Below are positions 33,614 to 41,800 of a stretch of 44,005 nucleotides of DNA, piece after piece. Position 1 is the stretch's first letter. Each line of letters opens with the position of its first letter. The stretch is from positions 1 through 44,005 of the forward strand of contig CAZOMM010000003.1 of NCBI GenBank assembly GCA_964581165.1, read 5' to 3'. The stretch is from CAZPAN01 sp964581165. GTDB lineage: Bacteria; Actinomycetota; Coriobacteriia; Coriobacteriales; CADBOM01. A program made the position numbers and the translations under genes. Under the pieces are notes generated by a model that was not told the origin of the DNA, searched no databases, and worked only from the letters and a program-made list of their open reading frames with translations.

Positions 33614-34690
33614 GTGTCAGAATCTGATTCCAAACTTTTGGGCTTTATAGAATCTGTTGCAGGAGACTCACATGTTCGCGTTGAGGAAAACCTCGGCGAT
33701 GGATATGTGCGTCTTCGCATTTCTGAGGCCGAGCGCAGGCAGGCCAAGCACGATATTCGTTCGGTTGAAGACATCGTCATAGAGCTTCTTAGAAACTCTC
33801 GTGATGCCGGTGCTTCTAACATCTTTTTGGCCACCACCAAAGACTCCACGATGCGAACAATCACCATCATCGATGATGGCTCAGGTATCCCCGCCCATAT
33901 GCACGAACTGGTTTTTGAGCCTAGGGTTACGTCTAAGCTCGACACAATGCTTAGCGATAGATGGGGAGTTCACGGTAGGGGAATGGCCCTGTTTTCGATT
34001 CGTCAAAACGTGAGTACAGCCAAGGTTTTAGACTCCGCCGAGGGCATGGGAACCGACATCAGTATTTCTGTAGACACAGAGCTTTTACCCGAGATTACAG
34101 ATCAATCAAGCTTGCCTGAGGTCGAGCGCGACGATGAGGGTACGCCTTTTGTGGCTAGAGGCCCGCACAACATCAATCGCAGTGTTATCGAGTTTGCCAT
34201 AGACAATAGGCATAACATCGATGTTTATTTGGGTTCTCCAGCAGAGATTGCAGCAACCTTGGTGGACTTTGGAGACAATGTCACTAGTGCTTCGGACATT
34301 CTTTTCAACGATTCTCCCTCTGAGCTTCCAATTTGCCATAGGCTAGCTGCCTGCGGTTCTGCAGCTGATTTGATGGAGCGCTGCACTGATCTGGGATTGT
34401 CGATTTCTGAGAGAACTGCCTACAGGATTTTGCATGGCCAGATTTTGCCTGTGCGACCTTGTTATCTTTTGGTTACTGCTAAAAAGACGGCGGACAAATC
34501 CAAGCCAGACATCTTCAGAGATAATCGAGTACTCAAGATCTCTAAGGAGGACATCTCATCGTTTTCTCGCAAGCTTGAAGATGCCTTTGAAATGATTGCT
34601 TCGCAGTACTTCATTTCTTTAAGCGATGAGCCAAGAATCAAAGTTGGACGAGATTCAATAAAAGTAACCTTTCCTATAGAAAAGGAATGA
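33614..34690 (+). CDS. Uncharacterised GHKL-type (HSP90/histidine-kinase fold) ATPase
   Basis: A 358-residue protein with a clear GHKL nucleotide site. The N box is DIVIELLRNSRDAGASNIFLAT (Glu and Asn for Mg-ATP), the G1 box TITIIDDGSGIPAHMHELVFEPRVTSK, and the G2 box WGVHGRGMALFSIRQN. There is no kinase dimerisation/phosphoacceptor domain, no MutL or gyrase C-terminal domain, and no membrane segment. The C-terminal 190 residues are not recognised; one part (LMERCTDLGLSISERTAYRILHG) could be a helical DNA- or RNA-binding segment. GTG start after a GGGTGATT site. It lies between RNase Y and SpoVS, so an RNA-decay or developmental link is plausible but unproven. Confidence 0.85.
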   Translation: MSESDSKLLGFIESVAGDSHVRVEENLGDGYVRLRISEAERRQAKHDIRSVEDIVIELLRNSRDAGASNIFLATTKDSTMRTITIIDDGSGIPAHMHELVFEPRVTSKLDTMLSDRWGVHGRGMALFSIRQNVSTAKVLDSAEGMGTDISISVDTELLPEITDQSSLPEVERDDEGTPFVARGPHNINRSVIEFAIDNRHNIDVYLGSPAEIAATLVDFGDNVTSASDILFNDSPSELPICHRLAACGSAADLMERCTDLGLSISERTAYRILHGQILPVRPCYLLVTAKKTADKSKPDIFRDNRVLKISKEDISSFSRKLEDAFEMIASQYFISLSDEPRIKVGRDSIKVTFPIEKE

Positions 34691-34752
34691 TTGTTTTTGC
34701 TGGGTTAAAGCATCCTTAACGAGGGCTGCCCAAGTGCAGCGTGGCTTCTGTA

Positions 34753-34794
34753 CTATCCATCCAATGATGGTGCCAATTCTTCTTTAACATGGAG
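34753..34794 (+). repeat. Solo right-end fragment of the dispersed inverted-repeat element
   Basis: ACTATC, then TGCCAA, six bases, and TTTAACATGGAG, in the same order as in the right end of the element at 20550-20812 (ACTATC, TGCCAA, six bases, TTTAACATGGAG). Confidence 0.55.
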
Positions 34795-34807
34795 ATTATT
34801 TATGGCT

Positions 34808-34835
34808 GATAGGTGGGTGATAGGTGAGCGATAGG
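34808..34835 (+). repeat. 11-nt tandem repeat upstream of spoVS
   Basis: GATAGGTGGGT (34808), GATAGGTGAGC (34819) and a partial GATAGG (34830). Confidence 0.75.
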
Positions 34836-35003
34836 ACTAAAAATACTACTGCCCGCACCGCCCGCAGTTATTATCTGGTACCATCTTCTAGCTTTTTAAG
34901 CATGGAAGGTTTAATCAAAGGTAACATTGCACAAGTGAAGTCTAGTCGAAGTAGTTGATTTGCAGGTAATTTGTAGGATAAATACGATATTGAAAGCATC
35001 AAC

Positions 35004-35282
35004 ATGGAGTTTTTGAAAGTTTCATCCAAGTCCTCTCCATCCTCTGTTGCAGGTGCAATCGCTGGAATGATCAAAGATGGGGTTCCGGTGGAGATTCAGT
35101 GCGTTGGAGCAGGCGCAGTTAATCAGGCTATCAAAGCCATAGCCATTTCAAGGGGCTTTTTAGCTCCCATTGGCATAGAGATTATTTGTGTCCCCTCTTT
35201 TGCTGATATCGAGATCAGCGGAGAATATAGAACGGCCATTCGCATTGCTGTGGAGCCTAGATATATGAGGGGAACATCATGA
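35004..35282 (+). CDS. spoVS: Stage V sporulation protein S family (SpoVS)
   Basis: A 92-residue protein nearly identical in pattern to SpoVS: EFLKVSSKSSPSSVAGAIAGMI..GVPVEIQCVGAGAVNQAIKAIAISRGFLAPIGIEIICVPSF.DIEI.GEYRTAIRIAVEPR. It is an Alba-like fold, possibly nucleic-acid binding. No other sporulation gene is in the window, and Coriobacteriia are not known to sporulate, so another role is likely. B. subtilis also has spoVS near rny. The last residues (YMRGTS) come from a 14-nt duplication across the stop. Confidence 0.95.
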   Translation: MEFLKVSSKSSPSSVAGAIAGMIKDGVPVEIQCVGAGAVNQAIKAIAISRGFLAPIGIEIICVPSFADIEISGEYRTAIRIAVEPRYMRGTS

Positions 35283-35292
35283 GGGGAACAAC
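35265..35292 (+). repeat. 14-nt duplication across the spoVS stop
   Basis: ATGAGGGGAACATC is followed by ATGAGGGGAACAAC. The stop codon TGA (35280-35282) is made by the second copy. Each copy carries an AGGGGAA sequence that resembles a ribosome-binding site. Confidence 0.85.
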
Positions 35293-35332
35293 AATCCCTA
35301 ATCCTTCCCAGTAAGCGCAATAGGCCTACACT

Positions 35333-36166
35333 ATGGGATCTCCCATTATCGAGATGCATTGCCACACCGTTCACTCCGACGGTGTCATAAGCGTATCTGA
35401 GTTACTCGATCGCGCTTCTGCGGCAAATCTTACACATATCGCGATTACCGATCACGACACAACCAGTGGCTGCTTGGAGGCAGCCACAATTATGCCTAGG
35501 GGCATACGCTTAATCCCTGGCGTTGAGATTTCAAGCAGGTATTTTGGCCGAGACCTCCACATGCTTGGGTATTTTATTGACCCGCTTAATCGGAACTTGC
35601 TAGACAAACTCAACAAAGCTCTTGAGGGCAGATCTCGTAGAACTCAAAAAATGGTTGGTCTGCTCCAAAAAGCAGGCTTTGACATATCGGTGGAGTGGTT
35701 TGAGCAAACAGGCACCGTGCTCAATAGATCGAATATTGCTCGTAGACTTGTAGAAATTGGTGCTGTGTCTAGCTTTGGCGATGCGTTTGATGAATATCTA
35801 GATCGCGGCCGTCCCTTTTATGTTGAAAAAACGGACATGCCATCTCATGAGGCTGTTGAGGCAATTCATGCTGCGGGTGGCATTGCTGTTATAGCTCATC
35901 CTGCTCATTACAATGTCGAAGATGCAATAGAGCCTCTAGTAAAGTCCTATGGTCTAGATGGAGTGGAGTGCTTTCATAGCGAGCAAAGCCAAGACGATGC
36001 GATGAGGCTTATGGCTACTGCTAAAGACTTGGGCCTATTGATAACTGGCGGTTCCGATTATCACGGTGATGATGTGCATCCGGGTTCTTTGTCTTTATGC
36101 TCTCCATCATTAGAGGATGTTGAGGCATTTTTGGAACTTGGACGCGAGAGGGGTTTTGATGTCTAA
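35333..36166 (+). CDS. PHP-domain metal-dependent phosphoesterase
   Basis: A 277-residue protein of the PHP/TrpH (RNase AM-like) family. Metal ligands are visible in EMHCHTVHSDGVIS, IAITDHDTTSG, LIPGVEISSRYFGRDLHMLGYF, VIAHPAHYN, CFHSEQS and GGSDYHGDD. Relatives hydrolyse nucleoside 3',5'-bisphosphates or oligoribonucleotides 5' to 3', which would fit with the nearby RNase Y. No strong ribosome-binding site precedes the ATG. Its TAA lies inside the first codons of miaB. Confidence 0.92.
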   Translation: MGSPIIEMHCHTVHSDGVISVSELLDRASAANLTHIAITDHDTTSGCLEAATIMPRGIRLIPGVEISSRYFGRDLHMLGYFIDPLNRNLLDKLNKALEGRSRRTQKMVGLLQKAGFDISVEWFEQTGTVLNRSNIARRLVEIGAVSSFGDAFDEYLDRGRPFYVEKTDMPSHEAVEAIHAAGGIAVIAHPAHYNVEDAIEPLVKSYGLDGVECFHSEQSQDDAMRLMATAKDLGLLITGGSDYHGDDVHPGSLSLCSPSLEDVEAFLELGRERGFDV

Positions 36167-37694
36167 GGGGCATATGGAGGCTGAGATATTGGAGCCTGAG
36201 AATGCGGAGTCCAAGATGGTGGAGGCTGAGAAAGTGGAGCCTTCGATGGTGAGCTCCGAGGTAGTGGGGGTTGAGAGTTCACCCGAGATAGAGGTACCCG
36301 AGGCGGAGGTGCCCGAGGTGGCTCAAAAACTTATTAGCGATAGCCTACCCGATCTCTCCAATGCAAGATTTGCTCTCAAAGTTTTTGGTTGCCAGATGAA
36401 TCGCAGCGATGCTGAGAACATGGCCGGTTTGCTTTGTGAGTGCGGAGCTCGCCAGGTTGATGATTCGGCCGATGCTGATATCACGATTTTTGTGACCTGC
36501 TGTGTACGTGAGCATGCCGACTCTAGGGTCTATGGTCAGATTGCCTCTATGTGCAACGATCCTGTAGCTGCTGGCTCTGCCATAGGCAGGCGCATTGTTG
36601 CTGTGGGTGGATGCATGGCTCAGCGCGATGGCGAATCACTCTTAGACAAACTCCCAAATGTTGATGTGGTGTTTGGTACTCACAATATTTCTGAGCTACC
36701 GCAGATGCTCGCGTCTGCAATTTATGATGGCGAGCGCATTGCTAAGCTACAAGAGGATGCCCCTCCGGCCGATGCTATGGCTCCTAGACGCAGGGAAAAT
36801 TCATTTCAGGCTTGGCTCCCCATTATGAAGGGCTGCAACAACTACTGCACGTACTGCGTAGTTCCCTATGTTAGAGGGCGCGAGATGAGCAGGCCCTTAG
36901 AGGATGTAGTTAAAGAGGCACAGTTTTTAGTTGCCGATGGAGTGCGAGAGATCACACTTTTAGGACAAAACGTTAACTCTTATGGGCGAGATCTGTATGG
37001 CAAGCCTCGATTTGCTGAGGTACTCAGGGCAGTTGCTGATACTGGCATAGATCGTCTTAGATTTGTAACTAGCCACCCCAAGGATTTAAGCGATGCAACC
37101 ATAGAGGCAATGGCTGAGCTTGATTGCGTTATGCCGCAGCTGCATCTGCCTGTTCAATCTGGTTCGAATAGCATTTTGAAGGCAATGAATAGGCGTTATA
37201 CGCGAGAGTCTTATCTTGAGCGTGTTGAGGCCCTGCGCTCGGCAGTGGATGGGATTGCCCTTTCGACCGACGTAATAGTGGGCTTTCCTGGTGAGACTCA
37301 GAAAGATTTTGATCAAACTTGCGACTTGGTTGAGAAGGTCGGCTACTCCCAAGCTTTTACATTTATATATTCCAAGCGCCAGGGAACTCCTGCAGCTACG
37401 ATGCCAGACGATACACCTCGCGAGGTGATTCAGCAGAGGTTTGACTTCTTGGTAAAGATCGTTCAAGACGGGGCTTATAAGGCTAATCAGGCTGAACTTG
37501 GGCAGGTGGTTCAAGTTTTGGTGGAAGGTCCTTCTAAGAGAGATCCCTCGATGATGTCTGGTAGAAGCCCCAAAAATCAAACAGTGCACTTTCCCTTGGA
37601 CAAAGGTGTAGATGCGGCATCGCTTGTTGGGCAGATGATTGATGTTAAGGTCGATCTTGCTCGAACCTGGTATCTGTCTGGTCAGGCTGTTTAG
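36159..37694 (+). CDS. miaB: tRNA-2-methylthio-N6-dimethylallyladenosine synthase MiaB, with acidic N-terminal extension
   Basis: A 511-residue radical-SAM methylthiotransferase that modifies A37 of tRNAs after MiaA. The N-terminal cluster cysteines are in KVFGCQMNRSDAENM, FVTCCVREHADSRVYGQ and VGGCMAQRDG. The radical-SAM motif is MKGCNNYCTYCVVPYVRGRE, followed by LLGQNVNSYG, QLHLPVQSGSNSIL..M.RRYTRE and a C-terminal TRAM domain. The first 67 residues are an extra Glu/Val/Pro-rich head with repeated EAE..EP and EVPEA phrases. ATG 36159 overlaps the PHP gene stop and follows GAGAGGGG; ATG 36174 is an alternative. Confidence 0.95.
   Translation: MSKGHMEAEILEPENAESKMVEAEKVEPSMVSSEVVGVESSPEIEVPEAEVPEVAQKLISDSLPDLSNARFALKVFGCQMNRSDAENMAGLLCECGARQVDDSADADITIFVTCCVREHADSRVYGQIASMCNDPVAAGSAIGRRIVAVGGCMAQRDGESLLDKLPNVDVVFGTHNISELPQMLASAIYDGERIAKLQEDAPPADAMAPRRRENSFQAWLPIMKGCNNYCTYCVVPYVRGREMSRPLEDVVKEAQFLVADGVREITLLGQNVNSYGRDLYGKPRFAEVLRAVADTGIDRLRFVTSHPKDLSDATIEAMAELDCVMPQLHLPVQSGSNSILKAMNRRYTRESYLERVEALRSAVDGIALSTDVIVGFPGETQKDFDQTCDLVEKVGYSQAFTFIYSKRQGTPAATMPDDTPREVIQQRFDFLVKIVQDGAYKANQAELGQVVQVLVEGPSKRDPSMMSGRSPKNQTVHFPLDKGVDAASLVGQMIDVKVDLARTWYLSGQAV
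36285..36314 (+). repeat. 15-nt tandem duplication in the MiaB N-terminal extension
   Basis: GAGATAGAGGTACCC and GAGGCGGAGGTGCCC encode EIEVP-EAEVP. A looser repeat of GAGGCTGAGA...GTGGAGCC lies upstream (36174-36240). Confidence 0.75.
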
Positions 37695-37697
37695 TGT

Positions 37698-38756
37698 TTG
37701 AGGCTGCAGACTGGAGACTGGAAGCGTGGCATAAAAGTGGATCGCCTTGCTGCTGCAAATCTAATAGTTGATGAGCTGAGTGTTCTTGGTGGTGGTTTTG
37801 ACTCAGGCTTCTCCCTAGGTGCCAGCTCGGGTGTCGGCTTGGGGTCTGGTTTGGCTTGTGACTCGGGCTCTGCCTCAGATGCCAGCTCGGGCTTTGCTGT
37901 GGCCATAGTTGGTGCCACGGGTACTGGCAAATCAGAGGTGGCCGAGATCGTAGCTCAACAAATTGGAGGAGAAATAGTCTCTGCCGACTCCATGCAAATC
38001 TACAAGGGCATGGACATAGGCACGGCCAAGCTTCCTGTTGATCAGCGAAGTGTTCCATATCACTGTATAGATCTTGTTGGTCCGGGGGAGAGCTATTCTG
38101 CAGCCTTATTCCAGCGCGATGCTCGCCGGGCGATCTCCGAGATTTTTGCTAGGGGGAATATCCCCATTGTTTGTGGGGGTACAGGTTTATATGTGATGGC
38201 AGCGCTTGACGAGATGCACTTTCCAGCTGGTGAGCAGAGCGGCAATCCGCTGCGCGAACATTATGAGGCCATAGCTAACGGTGAGGGTGCCGAGGTATTG
38301 CATCGGATTTTAGAGGAGCGAGATCCTGAGAGCGCAAAGTTGATTCACCCAAATAATGTTAGGCGAGTGGTGCGTGCCTTAGAGATGCTTGAAGAGGGCA
38401 AAACTTATGCCGAGCAGGCCTCGGGCTTTAGAAAGACTCAAGCTCATATTTCCGCTATTTATTTTGGACTTAGGCTTGAACGTTCGCTTTTATACGAACG
38501 AATTAATCAAAGGGTCGATTTTATGATTGATGCCGGTTTAGAAGACGAGGTAAGGGCTTTGACAGATGCAGGTTTTGCAGAAGCTCTCACGTCTTCTCAG
38601 GCTATTGGGTATAAAGAGATGCTGGCCTATCTTAATGGACAGTGCAGTCTTGAGACGGCAGTTGAGGATATTAAACGAGCCACCAGGCGCTATGCCAAAA
38701 GGCAGAGCACCTGGTTTGGCAGGGATAGTCGTATTCATTGGATCGACCTAAGCTGA
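37698..38756 (+). CDS. miaA: tRNA dimethylallyltransferase MiaA, with Gly/Ser-rich N-terminal extension
   Basis: A P-loop prenyltransferase that adds the dimethylallyl group to A37 of tRNA, giving the MiaB substrate. The core begins near residue 67: VAIVGATGTGKSEVAE, GEIVSADSMQIYKGMDIGTAKLP, PYHCIDL, IVCGGTGLYV, HPNNVRRVVRALEM and IGYKEMLAYL, then KRATRRYAKRQSTWFGRD. The 66 residues before it (LSVLGGGFDSGFSLGASSG...) are outside the family and contain a 60-nt-period repeat. I give the full open frame from TTG 37698, 3 nt after the miaB stop, but the ribosome-binding site is weak. GTG 37737 is another candidate. Confidence 0.9.
   Translation: MRLQTGDWKRGIKVDRLAAANLIVDELSVLGGGFDSGFSLGASSGVGLGSGLACDSGSASDASSGFAVAIVGATGTGKSEVAEIVAQQIGGEIVSADSMQIYKGMDIGTAKLPVDQRSVPYHCIDLVGPGESYSAALFQRDARRAISEIFARGNIPIVCGGTGLYVMAALDEMHFPAGEQSGNPLREHYEAIANGEGAEVLHRILEERDPESAKLIHPNNVRRVVRALEMLEEGKTYAEQASGFRKTQAHISAIYFGLRLERSLLYERINQRVDFMIDAGLEDEVRALTDAGFAEALTSSQAIGYKEMLAYLNGQCSLETAVEDIKRATRRYAKRQSTWFGRDSRIHWIDLS
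37798..37893 (+). repeat. 60-nt-period repeat in the MiaA N-terminal extension
   Basis: GACTCAGGCTTCTCCCTAGG (37800) and GACTCGGGCTCTGCCTCAGA (37860) both continue into (T/G)GCCAGCTCGGG. They encode DSGFSLGASSG and DSGSASDASSG. The period of 20 codons keeps the frame. Confidence 0.8.
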
Positions 38757-38765
38757 ACCCAGACT

Positions 38766-38836
38766 GTTTTCGCTCGCTGCGGAACTCGCCAGCATCGGCA
38801 TTCTGCGCACCCTTTGGTGAAGGTCTACCGTTGTGA
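38766..38836 (+). repeat. 71-nt dispersed repeat, copy 2
   Basis: Same as 20700-20770: identical in the first 28 bases (GTTTTCGCTCGCTGCGGAAC and on), then about three quarters identical. It sits between the convergent ends of miaA and purL, alone, without the terminal inverted repeats. Confidence 0.88.
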
Positions 38837-38848
38837 GATCTGTCTTAG

Positions 38849-41800
38849 CTAACAAAAGTAATCTACTCCGCTTTCGAATATGGGCTGATATGAGATCTCG
38901 GGGATGTTGAGGTACAGCCCATCCCCAGAGCGCTCGGTATGACCCATCTTCCCAAAGACACGACCATCTGGGCTGGTGATGCCCTCTATTGCTAGCATCG
39001 ATCCATTGGGATTGGCAGCCAGATCCATCGAGGCTTTGCCGTTTATATCAACATACTGAGTAGCAACCTGTCCTTTTGAAACTAGCTCATCTAGCAATGC
39101 CTTAGGCGCAACGAATCTCCCCTCGCCATGACTGATGGGCATCGTATGGATATCGCCAACCTTAGATCTAGACAGCCAAGGAGAAAGATTGCTTGCCACC
39201 CTTGTTCTCACAATGCAACTTTGATGACGACCTATCGTGTTAAAGCTAAGAGTTGGGCATTCATCATTCATTTCAACAATGTCGCCATAGGGAACAAGTC
39301 CCAATTTAATAAGAGCCTGAAAGCCATTGCAGATGCCAAGCATAAGACCATCTCTGTCTTGCAGGAGTTCGCGGACGGCCTCGGTAATTTCTGGTGCCCT
39401 AAAGAATGCCGTGATTAGCTTGGCAGAACCATCGGGTTCGTCTCCGCCTGAGAAGCCTCCCGGAATCATAAGTATTTGGCTAGTTTTAATGAGTTGGGCT
39501 ACCTCATGCACACTTTGAGAGATCTTGTCTGGGCTTAGATTGTTAATCACATAGGTGCTAGCCACAGCTCCTGCCCTTTCAAAGGCAGCCGCTGTGTCAT
39601 ATTCGCAGTTTGTTCCAGGAAAGACCGGAATAACAACTCTGGGGCGTGCTATATGGCCGTGGTATGTAAGAGGGATGTGCTGCGTGCTAGATATTGTTTC
39701 TACCTCTAGATCTTTGGGATCTTCTTTGCTCCTGTAGGGAAATACCGGCTCTAAGACAGACTCCCAAGCTTCTTGCAGCTTAGCCAGATCGATTCTTGTG
39801 CTGGTTTTTTCGGTAACGCTGGAGGCTTCAGCACTGCCAGCGTTGGTAGTATCCGCAGTACTGCCAGCACTGTCGCTATCCGGAGCACTGCCAATACCCT
39901 CAGTACTAGAGCTAATAATCGCGTAATCAGCTATTGTGATTCCGATCTCCTCAACAGTCACATCACTGCTAGGTGCTGGCAATTTGACATCGTCTGCTGC
40001 CTCTACTAAAAATGTTCCATATGCAGGAATAAAGAGAACAGAATCATCAAAACCAGGAGCAAGCTTTATACCTATTCTGTTTCCAACACACATCTCAAAC
40101 AGAGCCAGTGCCGCATAGCCACGCCCTGGTGTGGAGACAGACAGTGCAATTCCTTGCTCGATCAGATCCTCAATGTAGGCAAAAACCTGGTTTAGTCCAT
40201 TAACTTCTGGCAAAAGTCCATCAGGCTCGTAGTAGGGATGGATGCACAAAAGTTTATGATCGGCACCCTTAAACTCCGGCGAGGTGGCCCTAGATATAGT
40301 GCCGGTTCCTGCGGCAAAACTCACCAACGTTGGTGGAACATCAAGATCCTCAAAGCTTCCACTCATTGAATCTTTGCCGCCGACAGCTCCAATACCCAAA
40401 TCTATTTGAGCCATAAGAGCTCCGAGTAAAGCTCCAGCGGGTTTTCCCCAACGTGTAGCTTCGTCACGGAGCTTTTCAAAGTATTCCTGAAAGCTGAGAT
40501 ACATCTTGGAGCGCTCAAAACCTGCTGCAATCATCTTAGAAACGCTTTCTACAACAGATAGGTATGCTCCGCGATATTGATCGCACTCCATAATGTACGG
40601 GTTAAAACCCCAGGCCAGACCGCTAGTTGTGGTGGTTTGACCCTCAACAGGCAGCTTTGCCACCATCGCGCATGGCGGAGTTAGTTGGTATTTGCCTCCA
40701 AAGGGCATAAGCACGCTTGCGGCACCAATTGTGGAGTCAAAGCGCTCTCCAAGACCCTTAGAAGAGCAGCAGTTGAGGTCTGTAAGCACAGACTCAAGTC
40801 GCTCTTTAAGATTTGTGCCTTTTGTGCCCTCGTACCTAGAGGAGTAAGAACTTCCCTTTTGGATATGCGCATTCATATGCTTGGGAGCACCATTTGATGC
40901 CAGGAAATCCCTGCTCACATCTACTATTGTGTCGCCTCGCCATGTCATGCGAACACGCTCATCGCCAGTTACTTTGGCAACAGGATTTGCCTCCAAGTTT
41001 TCTTCGTGGGCATATCTAATGAACTCATCAACATCATCGGCAGCAAGAGCCACTGCCATGCGTTCCTGACTTTCAGAAATTGCTAGCTCTGTGCCATCTA
41101 AGCCATCGTATTTTCGCGGAACCTTATCAAGATCAATCAAAAGGCCATCTGCAAGCTCGCCAATTGCAACCGAGACTCCACCTGCTCCAAAGTCGTTGCA
41201 TCGTTTGATCAAGCGGCAGGCTTCTTTGCGCCTAAATAGTCTTTGAATCTTGCGCTCTACTGGGGCGTTTCCTTTTTGCACCTCGGCACCGCAGCTTTCG
41301 ATACTGCTTTGACTATGCGCCTTAGAAGAACCGGTGGCTCCGCCTATTCCATCGCGTCCGGTGCGCCCGCCAAGTAAAACAACAACATCACCATCTTGTG
41401 GTTTTTCGCGACGCACATGATCGGCTGGCGTTGCGCCAAGTACTGCTCCAATCTCCATTCGCTTGGCTATGTATCCCGGGTGATAAATCTCGCTAACCTG
41501 TCCTGTGGCAAGGCCTATTTGGTTGCCATACGAGGAGTATCCTGCAGCTGCTGTAGTAACCAATTTACGCTGAGGGAGCTTGCCTTCTAGGGTTTCAGAA
41601 ACCGGAACTAGGGGATCTCCCGCCCCTGTTACTCGCATTGCCTGATAAACATAGCTGCGTCCAGAAAGAGGATCACGGATTGCGCCTCCCACGCAGGTTG
41701 CGGCTCCTCCAAAGGGTTCTATCTCGGTTGGATGATTGTGAGTCTCGTTTTTAAAGAGGAACAGCCAGTCTTGATCTTCCCCATTTACATCGCATGTGAT

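Larger units (their letters stand above)
34691..35003. promoter_or_regulatory. Intergenic region with candidate spoVS promoter
   Basis: A TTGATT -35 (34955-34960) and an ATAAAT -10 (34978-34983) are 17 nt apart, 21 nt before the spoVS ATG. The region also holds a fragment of the dispersed element (34753-34794) and an 11-nt tandem repeat (34808-34835). No gene is seen. Confidence 0.5.
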
